This document shows, piece after piece, positions 1-7,532 of a stretch of 30,075 nucleotides of DNA; positions within the stretch are counted from its first letter, which is position 1, and the number at the start of each line of letters is the position of its first letter. The DNA comes from Dyella_B sp035486915 (lineage in GTDB: Bacteria > Pseudomonadota > Gammaproteobacteria > Xanthomonadales > Rhodanobacteraceae), in NCBI RefSeq assembly GCF_035486915.1, contig NZ_DATHMR010000036.1, positions 1 through 30,075 on the forward strand, written 5' to 3'. The notes below the pieces were generated by a model that had not been told where the DNA came from, did not search any database, and worked only from the letters and a program-made list of their open reading frames with translations. The position numbers and the translations under genes were made by a program.

Positions 1-170
1 CGCAGAATCCCCCTCCGGACTCGGCACCAGACCAGCGACCGTCGCTATGGCTAAGTGCGCCATCACTTCGTTGCGGAGGCACTTTGATGTGATTGATGGT
101 GCTTCGCGCGCTCGCTCGACAAGTGCGGCACCCACTCAACCTAAATAGGCACAAATAGGCACTCACCAAG
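1..170. other. Non-coding leader upstream of the acyltransferase gene
   Basis: No convincing gene is visible here. One forward frame stays open from the window edge to a TAG at 146-148 and could be the tail of an upstream gene, but its translation is not recognisable. The stretch ends with a tandem 10-bp duplication (143-162) just before the acyltransferase start at 171. No obvious Shine-Dalgarno sequence precedes that start. Confidence 0.5.
143..162. repeat. Tandem duplication of the 10-mer AAATAGGCAC
   Basis: The 10-mer AAATAGGCAC occurs at 143-152 and again at 153-162 with no spacer, 8 bp before the acyltransferase ATG. It may be a small slippage duplication or a doubled protein-binding half-site. 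Only the repeat is seen; the role is inference. Confidence 0.6.
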
Positions 171-1307
171 ATGGTGGTGCGAGAGAACAAACTGGAATGG
201 GTTCAGGCGCTGCGGGGCGTCGCGGCGTTCATGGTCGTGATGGTGCACAGCCGCAGCGTGCTTATGGACACTGCGTCGGGGAAAGTCATCGCCAATCACG
301 TACTGTTGCCGTTGGGCATGGGCGTCGATCTATTCTTCATCATCAGCGGATTTCTGATGATGTTCACCACTCGCAACTTCGACGGAACCAAAGCTTACGC
401 ATGGCGATTCGTTGCCAAGCGGGCAGCCAGAATATGGCCACTGTTCGCCGCGATAACGCCCGTAGCGCTCGTGCTGGAACACGGCTTACATGGCTTTCTT
501 GACCCTTCCATTTTGTTTCCCTATCTGGAAGGGCTGGCTTTCATTCCGCACAATCCAAGCGCTTCTGGTATTTATTTTCAGATGGCCGTGGGTGTGGCGT
601 GGACGTTGTGCTTTGAGTGCTATTTTTATCTGCTGTTCGCGGCGTGCATGCTGTTTGGACGTTGGCGCTATGTCGTCATGGCAGCATGGTTTGCCTTGAC
701 CTTGATAGCTATTCCGCTCATTCGCGGGAACTACAATCTGAATGTGGCCGCTCAACCGTTAGTGGAGTGGTCCAGGTATGCAAGCCTTGCCATCAACCCC
801 ATCGTGTGGGATTTCATCATCGGCATGATCGCGGGATGGATCTATGTCTCCGATTTTAAGATCGAGCGGAGCAGGGCGATCTGCGCAACGATGGCAGTGT
901 TATCCATGCTGTTGCTGGCGGGATGGCATCGCATAGGCATGGTGAACTTCTTCGGCCCGCAAGGGTGGGGGGCGGCCATGGCCATCTTGTTCTTCGGTGC
1001 CGCCATGCTCGCAAAGGCGGGCGCGCTAAAGGTCCCCGCGTGGTCTGTATGGCTGGGAAATATTTCCTACTCGCTCTATTTGGTTCATGTTTACGTCTTT
1101 GAAATCGTACAGCGCGTTGTCGGTGCCACCGCTATGGGTCACGACGCAGCCAATATCGTGCTTTTTGTAACCCGTCCTGCGCTTGCAGTGATCGTTGCGT
1201 GGCTAACGTTTCGTTACGTCGAAGCGCCGATTTCCACCTGGGCGCGCAAGTGGCTGCTTCATTTGCGAATGCCTTTGAGACCGCGCTTTCTTGAGCGTGC
1301 CTCCTAG
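171..1307 (+). CDS. Acyltransferase family 3 membrane protein (OafA/YrhL-like)
   Basis: This 378-residue polytopic inner-membrane protein matches the acyltransferase-3 family, which moves acetyl or other short acyl groups across the membrane onto glycans or lipids. The opening 'LEWVQALRGVAAFMVVMVHS' is diagnostic: an RG-A-A helix followed by the conserved His (about residue 26). It is followed by 'DLFFIISGFLM' and a series of about ten hydrophobic segments, ending with 'GNISYSLYLVHVYVFE' near residue 298, another hallmark. The length is normal for a stand-alone family member without a SGNH domain. It converges on the flavin-reductase-like gene with a 17-bp gap. The nearby polysaccharide operon suggests it acylates that glycan or the product of the adjacent module; the acceptor is not shown by the sequence. 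The ATG at 171 lacks a clear ribosome binding site, so the exact start is less certain. Confidence 0.9.
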   Translation: MVVRENKLEWVQALRGVAAFMVVMVHSRSVLMDTASGKVIANHVLLPLGMGVDLFFIISGFLMMFTTRNFDGTKAYAWRFVAKRAARIWPLFAAITPVALVLEHGLHGFLDPSILFPYLEGLAFIPHNPSASGIYFQMAVGVAWTLCFECYFYLLFAACMLFGRWRYVVMAAWFALTLIAIPLIRGNYNLNVAAQPLVEWSRYASLAINPIVWDFIIGMIAGWIYVSDFKIERSRAICATMAVLSMLLLAGWHRIGMVNFFGPQGWGAAMAILFFGAAMLAKAGALKVPAWSVWLGNISYSLYLVHVYVFEIVQRVVGATAMGHDAANIVLFVTRPALAVIVAWLTFRYVEAPISTWARKWLLHLRMPLRPRFLERAS

Positions 1308-1321
1308 TTTCACTTTGAAAC
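1307..1321. terminator. Small inverted repeat in the convergent gap
   Basis: GTTTCA (1307-1312) and TGAAAC (1316-1321) form a perfect 6-bp stem with a 3-nt loop between the two convergent stop codons (acyltransferase TAG 1305-1307, minus-strand stop at 1325-1327). It has no flanking T-tract, so it is at best a weak bidirectional terminator. Confidence 0.25.
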
Positions 1322-1324
1322 CGG

Positions 1325-2248
1325 CTAAACCTCTGCAAACGGCACGCTTCGCCTGCGGCGATAAGCTTGATGAAAGCCCGCCGTATGATGCAGCTGGAGA
1401 CCTTCCGCCAAATTTTCATCGGAGGCGATACGACAAAGGAAGAACGTGTGCGAGCCAATAACCTGGCTATGCACAATAGCCAACTCGCGAATACGCAACG
1501 CTGAAGAAACGACAGGAACGCCAAATTCGCGCGACGGCCGCATAGGAAACGGAAGCGTATTCCAGTCATCCGGCGGCCGCTTATGATGCTCGCTCAACTT
1601 GTAAACGACGTTTTTCATCGCAGCCGGAATACTGGACAGAGCGACTTGGCGCACTTCGCGCATAATGGGTTCTGAAACATTTGTGCTGCGTAGCGCAAGC
1701 GAGAAAAGTCCGCTGCGCTCCAGCGGGCCAATCAAATCCATCGGGAAGATATTTTGGTGACCCAGTGCGCGCACAGAAACGAGGACGACGGGCCTCGGAT
1801 ACAGATACGCGGTCATAAGCTGCTGTACTGCGGCGGGCTCCATCGCAAGGTGATGCGGAGCACGACTTTTCAGCATCAGCCGGTTCTGAAGCCACGCGTT
1901 CCATGAACGTCGCAGCCAGCTGAGGCAGTAATGCTCGCCAGCTGCAACGCTGTAAAGCGCGATGGATGTTCCCTCGGCAGTAATCGGTGCCATCCGAACC
2001 AAATGCAAAACACCCAGACGCCTTCGCGTGGCGCTATCGGTGTACTCAAGTACAGGAGATTGACCGGCATCGAGACTGGTCGCGATCACCAACGGCTTCA
2101 GCGACGCCACGGTGTGATCCGCCGTGACATCCACCGACTTGCCATTCCCATGCAAGGTTGCAATGACCTCCTGCGACGGGGGAGCAATGGCAACCGTGGA
2201 CCATTGCGGCAGCGGACGCACGAACGGTCTGATCCAATCTTTCCACAT
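1325..2248 (-). CDS. Flavin reductase-like (FMN-binding split-barrel) protein
   Basis: The protein has 307 residues from the ATG at 2248, beginning MWKDWIRPF. An earlier in-frame start at 2458 would run through the upstream methyltransferase gene and is rejected. The C-terminal two thirds match the flavin-reductase-like family: 'PRPVVLVSV', then 'NIFPMDLIGPL', 'FSLALRSTN', 'VALSSIP', 'SHTFFLCRI' and a final 'GFHQAYRRRR'. Such proteins bind FMN and transfer electrons from NAD(P)H, or serve as reductase partners of oxygenases. No oxygenase partner is visible here. The start lies one base past the stop of the methyltransferase gene (2250), so the two are almost certainly co-translated. The N-terminal ~130 residues are less recognisable and may be a family-specific extension. 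Confidence 0.75.
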   Translation of the reverse strand: MWKDWIRPFVRPLPQWSTVAIAPPSQEVIATLHGNGKSVDVTADHTVASLKPLVIATSLDAGQSPVLEYTDSATRRRLGVLHLVRMAPITAEGTSIALYSVAAGEHYCLSWLRRSWNAWLQNRLMLKSRAPHHLAMEPAAVQQLMTAYLYPRPVVLVSVRALGHQNIFPMDLIGPLERSGLFSLALRSTNVSEPIMREVRQVALSSIPAAMKNVVYKLSEHHKRPPDDWNTLPFPMRPSREFGVPVVSSALRIRELAIVHSQVIGSHTFFLCRIASDENLAEGLQLHHTAGFHQAYRRRRSVPFAEV

Positions 2249-2249
2249 G

Positions 2250-2879
2250 TCAAGTCCGCCGAAATAGCAAAAACATGTAGAGATGAGTGGCCAATCCGAA
2301 CCCGCGCGGAGTGACGCGCTCCAGCCGGAAATAAGGCATTGCCGATTGCGCAACGACACGCGGCGTAAAACGATGGATGCGGCTTTCGCTCGCAATCGCG
2401 TAGCGCCCGTGTCGCATGAGGTTAATGAGATTGGACCGCCACCAGCCGTACCGTGCATCGCCCAGGTAATAGGGATTGAGCATGCTGATCAGGACAAACC
2501 CATCGCGATGGACCACGCGCGAGAATTCTTCAAAAAGCAATCGGTGGTCCGCGATATGGTTGAGCACCGCAAAGTTCGCGGTGACAGCTTGCACCTTGCA
2601 AGCGAGCGGCGAGCCTATTGTGGTAATCGTCTTGCGGGAGATTTCGTCGCGGCAGTGACACTCCAGATACTCCCGCATCGCCTCCGACGGCTCGTACACG
2701 AAAGTCGGGTGGCCGTTGGCCGCGTAAGTCTTCGCGTCAATCCCGGTGCCGGCGCCAAAATCCAGAACATCTGCGCCTTTGGCCAGCAGATCGAGCGCCA
2801 TTTTCTGAAATTTCTCGCGCACAAGCCTATCTTGCTTCGAGTTCAGAATGAATGTGTGGTACTGCTCTCCAGTATGCAT
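2250..2879 (-). CDS. Class I SAM-dependent methyltransferase
   Basis: This is a 209-residue Rossmann-fold methyltransferase. Motif I is 'VLDFGAGTGIDA' (about residues 38-49), followed by an acidic residue at the end of strand 2 ('VYEPS') that would hold the SAM ribose, and the post-motif 'FSRVVHRDGFVLISMLNP' typical of Methyltransf_11/25 proteins. It is a small soluble cytoplasmic enzyme and the substrate cannot be read from the sequence. It lies about 114 bp downstream of the ABC exporter gene and 1 bp upstream of the flavin-reductase-like gene on the same strand, suggesting all act on one product. No strong ribosome binding site is visible before the ATG at 2879. Confidence 0.85.
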   Translation of the reverse strand: MHTGEQYHTFILNSKQDRLVREKFQKMALDLLAKGADVLDFGAGTGIDAKTYAANGHPTFVYEPSEAMREYLECHCRDEISRKTITTIGSPLACKVQAVTANFAVLNHIADHRLLFEEFSRVVHRDGFVLISMLNPYYLGDARYGWWRSNLINLMRHGRYAIASESRIHRFTPRVVAQSAMPYFRLERVTPRGFGLATHLYMFLLFRRT

Positions 2880-2993
2880 ATCGCCGACGCGCGTTTAGCG
2901 ACCCGCAAACACAGACTGAAGGGGTCTTGTCCGAGTGAGTGACAATTGAATCCTGGAAGGTTGCGCCGCCGATCGCTGGGTAGAAATGACGGC

Positions 2994-4712
2994 TTAACTC
3001 TGGACAGCGGAGCGTTTTACGTCATCTGTCCGGACAATTGTGGCCTCGCGACTCTCATCGATGGTAAGGCACTGATCCGCGATGGACGCCATGCCGTGTC
3101 GATGCGACACCACAACCATGATGGTTTGCGGAAGGCGACGCTTCAGTGCAGAAAGCACCTCCCATTCCGATTTGACGTCCAGCGCGCTTGTGGCTTCGTC
3201 CAGCAACGCCAGATAGGGCTTCCTCAGGATGACCTGGGCCAGTAGCAGCCGCTGCAACTCACCTCCGGAGAGACGGCTCGATGAATCATTCAGCGCCGTA
3301 TCGAGTTTGTGGCGCGATTCATTCAACCGTTTGTCCAGACCGACGTCGTTCAACGCGGAAGACAGCATTTCGTCGGTTGCGTCCGGGGCTGCCCATAGCA
3401 GAACGTCCCGTATCGAGTGCTGCCATGGGCGCACGCTCTGGCCGACGTACGCGCCTTTTCGCACGCGCGCTCGATATTCATCGAAGTTGAGGGATTGACC
3501 TTGCACGCTCGCTACAAAGGCCTCCGGTTTCATCATGCCGGCCAGTACGTCGACCAGACTGCTCTTGCCGATACCGGAATCGCCACATATCAAGGTGAGC
3601 TCGCCAGGAACCAGCGGCAAATGACGGATCTCAATACCCATCGACGGCGGCGTTATTCGCATGCGTTCGATAAACAACGTGTCGTTGTTAGGTGTCTCCT
3701 GAAAAGACTGGACCGACACGTGTACCGGGTCCAGATGCATATACCGCTGCCAAAGCTCAAATGCGGGGGCCGCCACATGCAATTGCTGGAAGCTTTGACG
3801 TGTCGACACCAGGTAAGGCAATAAACGGCCCAACAACAGGCAAACGGCGATCAAGGAGGATTGATCAACACCGTGCAAGCGATAGGCAAGAATGAAGAGA
3901 GAGGCGACACCGAGCGCCGCCAGCAGTTCGAGCATCAGTCTGCCTGATGCAATGATGTCCAGCTGGTGACGATAACCACGGGCCAATTGTGCGGAGATCG
4001 CACCGTAACTGGCCTTCTCGGAAGCTTCGCGTTCAAAAGAACGAACATGGCGAAGACGCCGCGGGAAATCTTCGCTATGCCAAAAGAGCCGAGTCAAATC
4101 GGCCACATACTGACGGCCGACAAGCGATTGCTCGCGGCTACTGATACGTGCAGCGACCAAACCGAACGCCGCCAGCAACGGCGCGGCGAGTACGAGTGGT
4201 GGCGAAAACCACAACGCGAAACCAATGCTTATGAGACACGTAAAGCCTGCTGCCAGAAGCAGCAACAGCGCATTGAAGCCTTGCGTAATCACTTCGACGT
4301 TATAAGTAAGAACGTTGGCGATCTCTGCAGACGTAGCATCCGCCAGAGAGGTCAATGGGGCGTCGATAAGCTTTGCATGAACACGTTGGCGTAAGGTCAA
4401 GCTATAGGAACTTGCCAGGCTGGCCGCCAAACGAGCTGTAGCCCAGCGCAAGATCGCGAAAGCCGCTGTCACCGCCGCGAAAAGAGCCGCAGCCGCATAG
4501 ACGTTCGCCTGAACATGAAACAGCCTGGAGACGATCGGCAACGAATGTCCGGGTTGAACCAATGGGACCAATAGCACCGCGGCGAGGCTGCCAGTCAGTG
4601 CGCTGCCTAAAGACAACATGACGTACGCGATGACCTTCGCCAAACTTACTTGATCGAGCGTTTGCGCCAACAAACCCCATTGGTGTTTGGATGAAGATGA
4701 AGCGGCCGTCAT
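2994..4712 (-). CDS. ABC exporter with fused membrane and ATPase domains
   Basis: The 572-residue half-transporter has an N-terminal type IV ABC membrane domain (about residues 25-320, five to six hydrophobic helices) and a C-terminal nucleotide-binding domain. ATPase motifs are complete: Walker A GDSGIGKSS (377-385), Q-loop Gln425, signature LSGGE (481-485), Walker B LALLDEA (501-507, catalytic Glu506) and switch His537. It should work as a homodimer in the inner membrane, exporting a substrate to the periplasm. It resembles exporters of peptides, lipids or small metabolites (CydD/MsbA-like class) more than the ABC-2 exporters of O-antigen, and there is no N-terminal C39 peptidase domain. 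The HprK-like kinase gene ends 55 bp upstream, so the two are probably co-transcribed. The substrate is unknown; context suggests the product made by the adjacent kinase, methyltransferase and flavin-reductase-like proteins. Confidence 0.9.
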   Translation of the reverse strand: MTAASSSSKHQWGLLAQTLDQVSLAKVIAYVMLSLGSALTGSLAAVLLVPLVQPGHSLPIVSRLFHVQANVYAAAALFAAVTAAFAILRWATARLAASLASSYSLTLRQRVHAKLIDAPLTSLADATSAEIANVLTYNVEVITQGFNALLLLLAAGFTCLISIGFALWFSPPLVLAAPLLAAFGLVAARISSREQSLVGRQYVADLTRLFWHSEDFPRRLRHVRSFEREASEKASYGAISAQLARGYRHQLDIIASGRLMLELLAALGVASLFILAYRLHGVDQSSLIAVCLLLGRLLPYLVSTRQSFQQLHVAAPAFELWQRYMHLDPVHVSVQSFQETPNNDTLFIERMRITPPSMGIEIRHLPLVPGELTLICGDSGIGKSSLVDVLAGMMKPEAFVASVQGQSLNFDEYRARVRKGAYVGQSVRPWQHSIRDVLLWAAPDATDEMLSSALNDVGLDKRLNESRHKLDTALNDSSSRLSGGELQRLLLAQVILRKPYLALLDEATSALDVKSEWEVLSALKRRLPQTIMVVVSHRHGMASIADQCLTIDESREATIVRTDDVKRSAVQS

Positions 4713-4767
4713 GACCGGCAGCTCGTTTCAGTCGTGCAATCGTTCATACGCAGGGTTGCCCGGCGAT

Positions 4768-5835
4768 TCATGCGAGTAGAGGCAACAGTGCATCGACCGA
4801 CGCTCTTGGATACTTGCCGCGACGCAATTCATACACACCTGCCTGCACCGTTCGTTGCAGAAAGGTTTGCCAGCCAGGTTGGCTGGCTGCATAAGGTTGA
4901 TCCGCGGTAAGTCGTGCAACGGCTTTATCGGCAGATAGTCTGCTCAACAGAGCAGCTGACCCGTTAGCTTGTTCAGCGGATAGAAACACCGCTCCCTTCA
5001 ATGTCATGGGCGATTCGGCCAGACGGCCCAGGCTCGTCCTCAGATCGATTTCAAACTTTTCGATGCCGCTACGCCGGCGGATGACGGGCGCCGAACATAT
5101 CCAACGTCGTACGTACTCTTCTTCAATGAGAGGCAATGCGTCTGCCTTGACATGCAGGTAGTTGGGCACGCCGGTGGCGAGTAAATCGTCCGGCTGCACA
5201 AACACGGCATCTTCTGCCAGGAAATCCAGGCCGTGCAGCAAACTGTTTAGCGCCAGGGTGGATTTACCCGAACCACTTGCACCCAGCAGGAGCAGGCCAC
5301 GACCATGCTGTCCTACGCATGCACCATGCAGCGGGACCAGATCCATGCCGCGCGTAGCCAGTGTAAAGACGGCGAATTCAATCAGCTCGTATCGCAGATG
5401 ATAGGGGTTGATCAGCATGTCTTCGGACGCCACGATCAACGCCTTGCGCTGAGCCGGCATCAACGCAACGTAATTGGAAGCATCCATGACACCGCACAGC
5501 AGTCCCGCTCCAGACTGCATCTGCACAAGCGGTGGTACATGCGTGGCACGCTCTTTACGGCGTACAAGGCGTAGCTCGACGTGAAATTCGGATGAAGCAG
5601 CCGACAGCATGTACCCGGGCAAGCCACCGTAGGTCGTCTCCACGAGATCCAGCAGTGCGTCGCTTTGGCTGCTGAAGAAAAACCGGCCGCCGAGTATCTG
5701 CTTGCTGACAGAACGCGTAGTACCCAATCGCTCGAAAAAGGGATCGGCCACAAGATCGTCCCGATCGCTATTGTCCGGAGCGCTTAGCCGGGTGGATTCC
5801 AACTCTACACAATCCGGCACGCGGCTAATCCTCAT
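4768..5835 (-). CDS. HprK-like serine kinase family protein
   Basis: The protein has 355 residues from the ATG at 5835 (MRISRVPD); an upstream TTG at 5868 would add 11 residues and is less likely. The C-terminal half carries the HPr-kinase-type P-loop, 'GASGSGKST', preceded by the HGA motif typical of this family ('VPLHGACVG') and followed by 'FLAEDAVFV', a conserved acidic region of HprK-related proteins. The N-terminal ~170 residues are not the HprK N-terminal domain but a family-specific region. Relatives in lasso-peptide and exopolysaccharide/exosortase loci phosphorylate peptides or have unknown substrates. No HPr, PqqD-like or lasso B/C protein is encoded nearby, so the target is unknown. 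It sits upstream of the ABC exporter gene on the same strand and diverges from the radical SAM gene. A short frame (5832-6023) overlaps its start codon by 4 nt. Confidence 0.8.
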   Translation of the reverse strand: MRISRVPDCVELESTRLSAPDNSDRDDLVADPFFERLGTTRSVSKQILGGRFFFSSQSDALLDLVETTYGGLPGYMLSAASSEFHVELRLVRRKERATHVPPLVQMQSGAGLLCGVMDASNYVALMPAQRKALIVASEDMLINPYHLRYELIEFAVFTLATRGMDLVPLHGACVGQHGRGLLLLGASGSGKSTLALNSLLHGLDFLAEDAVFVQPDDLLATGVPNYLHVKADALPLIEEEYVRRWICSAPVIRRRSGIEKFEIDLRTSLGRLAESPMTLKGAVFLSAEQANGSAALLSRLSADKAVARLTADQPYAASQPGWQTFLQRTVQAGVYELRRGKYPRASVDALLPLLA

Positions 5836-6023
5836 GGTTTTGCCCGTGAGTGCCTTGTTCCAATCCAAAGGTTGCTCGCACTTTTTCTAGAAAAGTGCGA
5901 CCGGATCGTTGCAAGAAGCAACCGCAAATCGGCCTGACGGCACTTACTGCCATGCAACGAAGAACGCTGAAGCGACTGGGCTATCGGCGACGGTGTTGCA
6001 TGGCTATCCAGGGTAACGCTCAA
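5832..6023 (-). CDS. Possible small protein or leader peptide coupled to the kinase gene
   Basis: A 63-codon open frame with a TTG start at 6023 fills the divergent gap on the minus strand. Its TGA overlaps the kinase ATG in an ATGA arrangement (5832-5835), the same coupling seen at many true gene junctions in this window. It has no internal ATG, a weak purine-rich region upstream, no signal peptide, no membrane segment and no recognised motif. Its composition is Ser/Arg/Leu-rich, and its sense sequence contains the perfect inverted repeat at 5876-5900. It may be chance, a leader peptide, or a peptide substrate for the kinase. Confidence 0.15.
   Translation of the reverse strand: MSVTLDSHATPSPIAQSLQRSSLHGSKCRQADLRLLLATIRSHFSRKSASNLWIGTRHSRAKP
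5876..5900. promoter_or_regulatory. Perfect 10-bp inverted repeat in the divergent promoter region
   Basis: TCGCACTTTT (5876-5885) and AAAAGTGCGA (5891-5900) are exact reverse complements around a 5-nt spacer. The site is 41 bp upstream of the kinase ATG and 135 bp upstream of the radical SAM ATG. A second smaller dyad, GTTGC (5908-5912) and GCAAC (5918-5922), follows 7 bp later. The position between divergent genes fits a shared operator better than a terminator. The dyad is seen directly; regulator binding is inference. Confidence 0.45.
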
Positions 6024-6035
6024 GGCGCTCTCGCA

Positions 6036-7532
6036 ATGCTAAAAATTCAGGTCGGCCATTCCTATCTACTCACGTACGACCGAAAACAATGGGAACGTGG
6101 CAAACCCTACCCGCCACTGGCCACGATTCACGTTGCCGCACTGCTGCGGCAAATGGGTCACCACATCACGCTATTCGATGCGATGCTGGCCGATGGCGTT
6201 GAGGACTACGACGCTTCGCTACATTCGGCGCAACCGGATGTCGTGGTGCTCTATGAAGATAACTTCAACTTCCTAACCAAGATGTGCTTGGCTCGCATGC
6301 GCGAAGCCGCGTGCCAAATGATTGCCAAAGCACGCGCTGCGGGTGCTCGCGTCATCGTTGCGGGCTCTGACGCTTCCGATCAGCCCGACGCGTTTCTTGC
6401 GGCGGGTGCCGATGTTGTGCTCATTGGCGAGGGCATTGCCGCGCTCGTCGCATTGATCGAACGGTTGGAACGCAACCCCGACATCGACAACGAAAACTGG
6501 GTGTCGAACATGGCGGGCGTCGCTTCGGTGTTGAGCGAAAAAACGCACATCACACGCATCGGCGTGCAGCCACCTGATCCGCGATTGGTAGCTCGCCCCG
6601 CATGGGATCTCATCGATATCGAAAAGTATCGTGCCATGTGGATGGATCGCCATGGCTATTTCAGCCTGAACATGGCTGGATCGCGCGGGTGTCCGTTCCG
6701 CTGCAACTGGTGTGCGAAACCCATTTGGGGAAATCACTACAAACAACGCAGCGCGCAGAACATGGCTGCGGAAATGACGTATCTGAAACATACCTTCAAG
6801 CCCGATCACATCTGGATGGCTGACGACATCTTCGGCTTTCACGTCGACTGGGTAGCGGAGTTCGCCCATCATCTGGATGAATCCGATGGATCGATTCCGT
6901 TCACCATCCAGACGCGCGCCGACCTGATCAGCGAACGCATGGCCGATGCTTTGCAAAAGGCCGGATGCGCCGAAGCATGGATCGGTGCCGAAAGCGGCAG
7001 TCAGCGCGTGCTGGATGCCATGACCAAAGGCACGAACGTCGCGGAACTGATCGCAGCGCGTGAGCGCTTGGGAAGCCGCGGCATCCGCGTCGGCTTCTTC
7101 ATCCAACTCGGATACCTTGGCGAACAGCTCAATGACCTTCTCGCAACGCGTGAGCTGATCACCAGAGCGGCACCCGACGATATCGGCGTGAGCGTTTCAT
7201 ACCCGTTACCGGGCACAAAGTTTTACGAAAAGGTCAAGGCACAGCTTGGTCAGAAGACGCATTGGCAGGACAGCGACGACCTGGCGATGATGTTCCGTGG
7301 CGCTTACGATTCCGATTTCTATCGGCAAATACGCAATCTCCTGCATGAGCAAGTCACGATCCAGCAATCGAAGCACACGCAAGAGCCGGATCGTTATACC
7401 GCGGCGCTTACCGAACTGGATACGCGATGGGATGCATTGATCGCGGTCGAGCGCGCTCACCGCACCGAACACCCCACCGCCGCTTTGCATTTACGGGAGC
7501 CGCATCATGCTGCCACCGCTCAAAACGGTTAA
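6036..7532 (+). CDS. B12-binding domain radical SAM enzyme
   Basis: The protein has 498 residues from the ATG at 6036 (MLKIQVGHSY), with AAGG about 10 nt upstream. In-frame starts further upstream (5850, 6000) would encode an atypical basic extension. Residues 1-160 look like a cobalamin-binding Rossmann domain ('YPPLATIHVAALLRQMGH', 'LFDAM', 'VIVAGSDASD', 'DVVLIGEG'). The radical SAM core follows with the 4Fe-4S motif CPFRCNWC (C219, C223, C226) and 'WIGAESGSQRVLDAM'. Such enzymes use cobalamin and SAM for radical methylation or other C-C/C-P chemistry on unactivated carbons. The next gene overlaps its end by 26 bp, so the two are co-translated. The substrate is not evident. Confidence 0.9.
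   Translation: MLKIQVGHSYLLTYDRKQWERGKPYPPLATIHVAALLRQMGHHITLFDAMLADGVEDYDASLHSAQPDVVVLYEDNFNFLTKMCLARMREAACQMIAKARAAGARVIVAGSDASDQPDAFLAAGADVVLIGEGIAALVALIERLERNPDIDNENWVSNMAGVASVLSEKTHITRIGVQPPDPRLVARPAWDLIDIEKYRAMWMDRHGYFSLNMAGSRGCPFRCNWCAKPIWGNHYKQRSAQNMAAEMTYLKHTFKPDHIWMADDIFGFHVDWVAEFAHHLDESDGSIPFTIQTRADLISERMADALQKAGCAEAWIGAESGSQRVLDAMTKGTNVAELIAARERLGSRGIRVGFFIQLGYLGEQLNDLLATRELITRAAPDDIGVSVSYPLPGTKFYEKVKAQLGQKTHWQDSDDLAMMFRGAYDSDFYRQIRNLLHEQVTIQQSKHTQEPDRYTAALTELDTRWDALIAVERAHRTEHPTAALHLREPHHAATAQNG

Noticed and set aside
20..29. CTCGGCACCA at the left edge looks like the 3' end of a tRNA-Leu
   Set aside because: The preceding bases contain no T-loop (TTCRANY) at the right distance and no matching T-stem, so no tRNA can be supported.
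1..60. Possible start of a minus-strand gene running off the left edge (ATG at 62-60)
   Set aside because: Only about 20 residues are visible, with no ribosome binding site and no recognisable sequence.
2283..2942. Long plus-strand frame of 219 codons opposite the methyltransferase gene
   Set aside because: It is antisense to a gene with complete methyltransferase motifs and has an atypical composition; it is a GC-rich shadow frame.
1325..5835. A complete lasso-peptide cluster, suggested by the HprK-like kinase, ABC exporter and nearby NTP_transf_5 protein
   Set aside because: No asparagine-synthetase-like cyclase, B1/PqqD or B2/transglutaminase-like protease is encoded in the window, and no precursor with a lasso core was found.
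6273..7106. Minus-strand frame of 277 codons inside the radical SAM gene
   Set aside because: It is antisense to the conserved 4Fe-4S and SAM-binding motifs, with no homologous features of its own.
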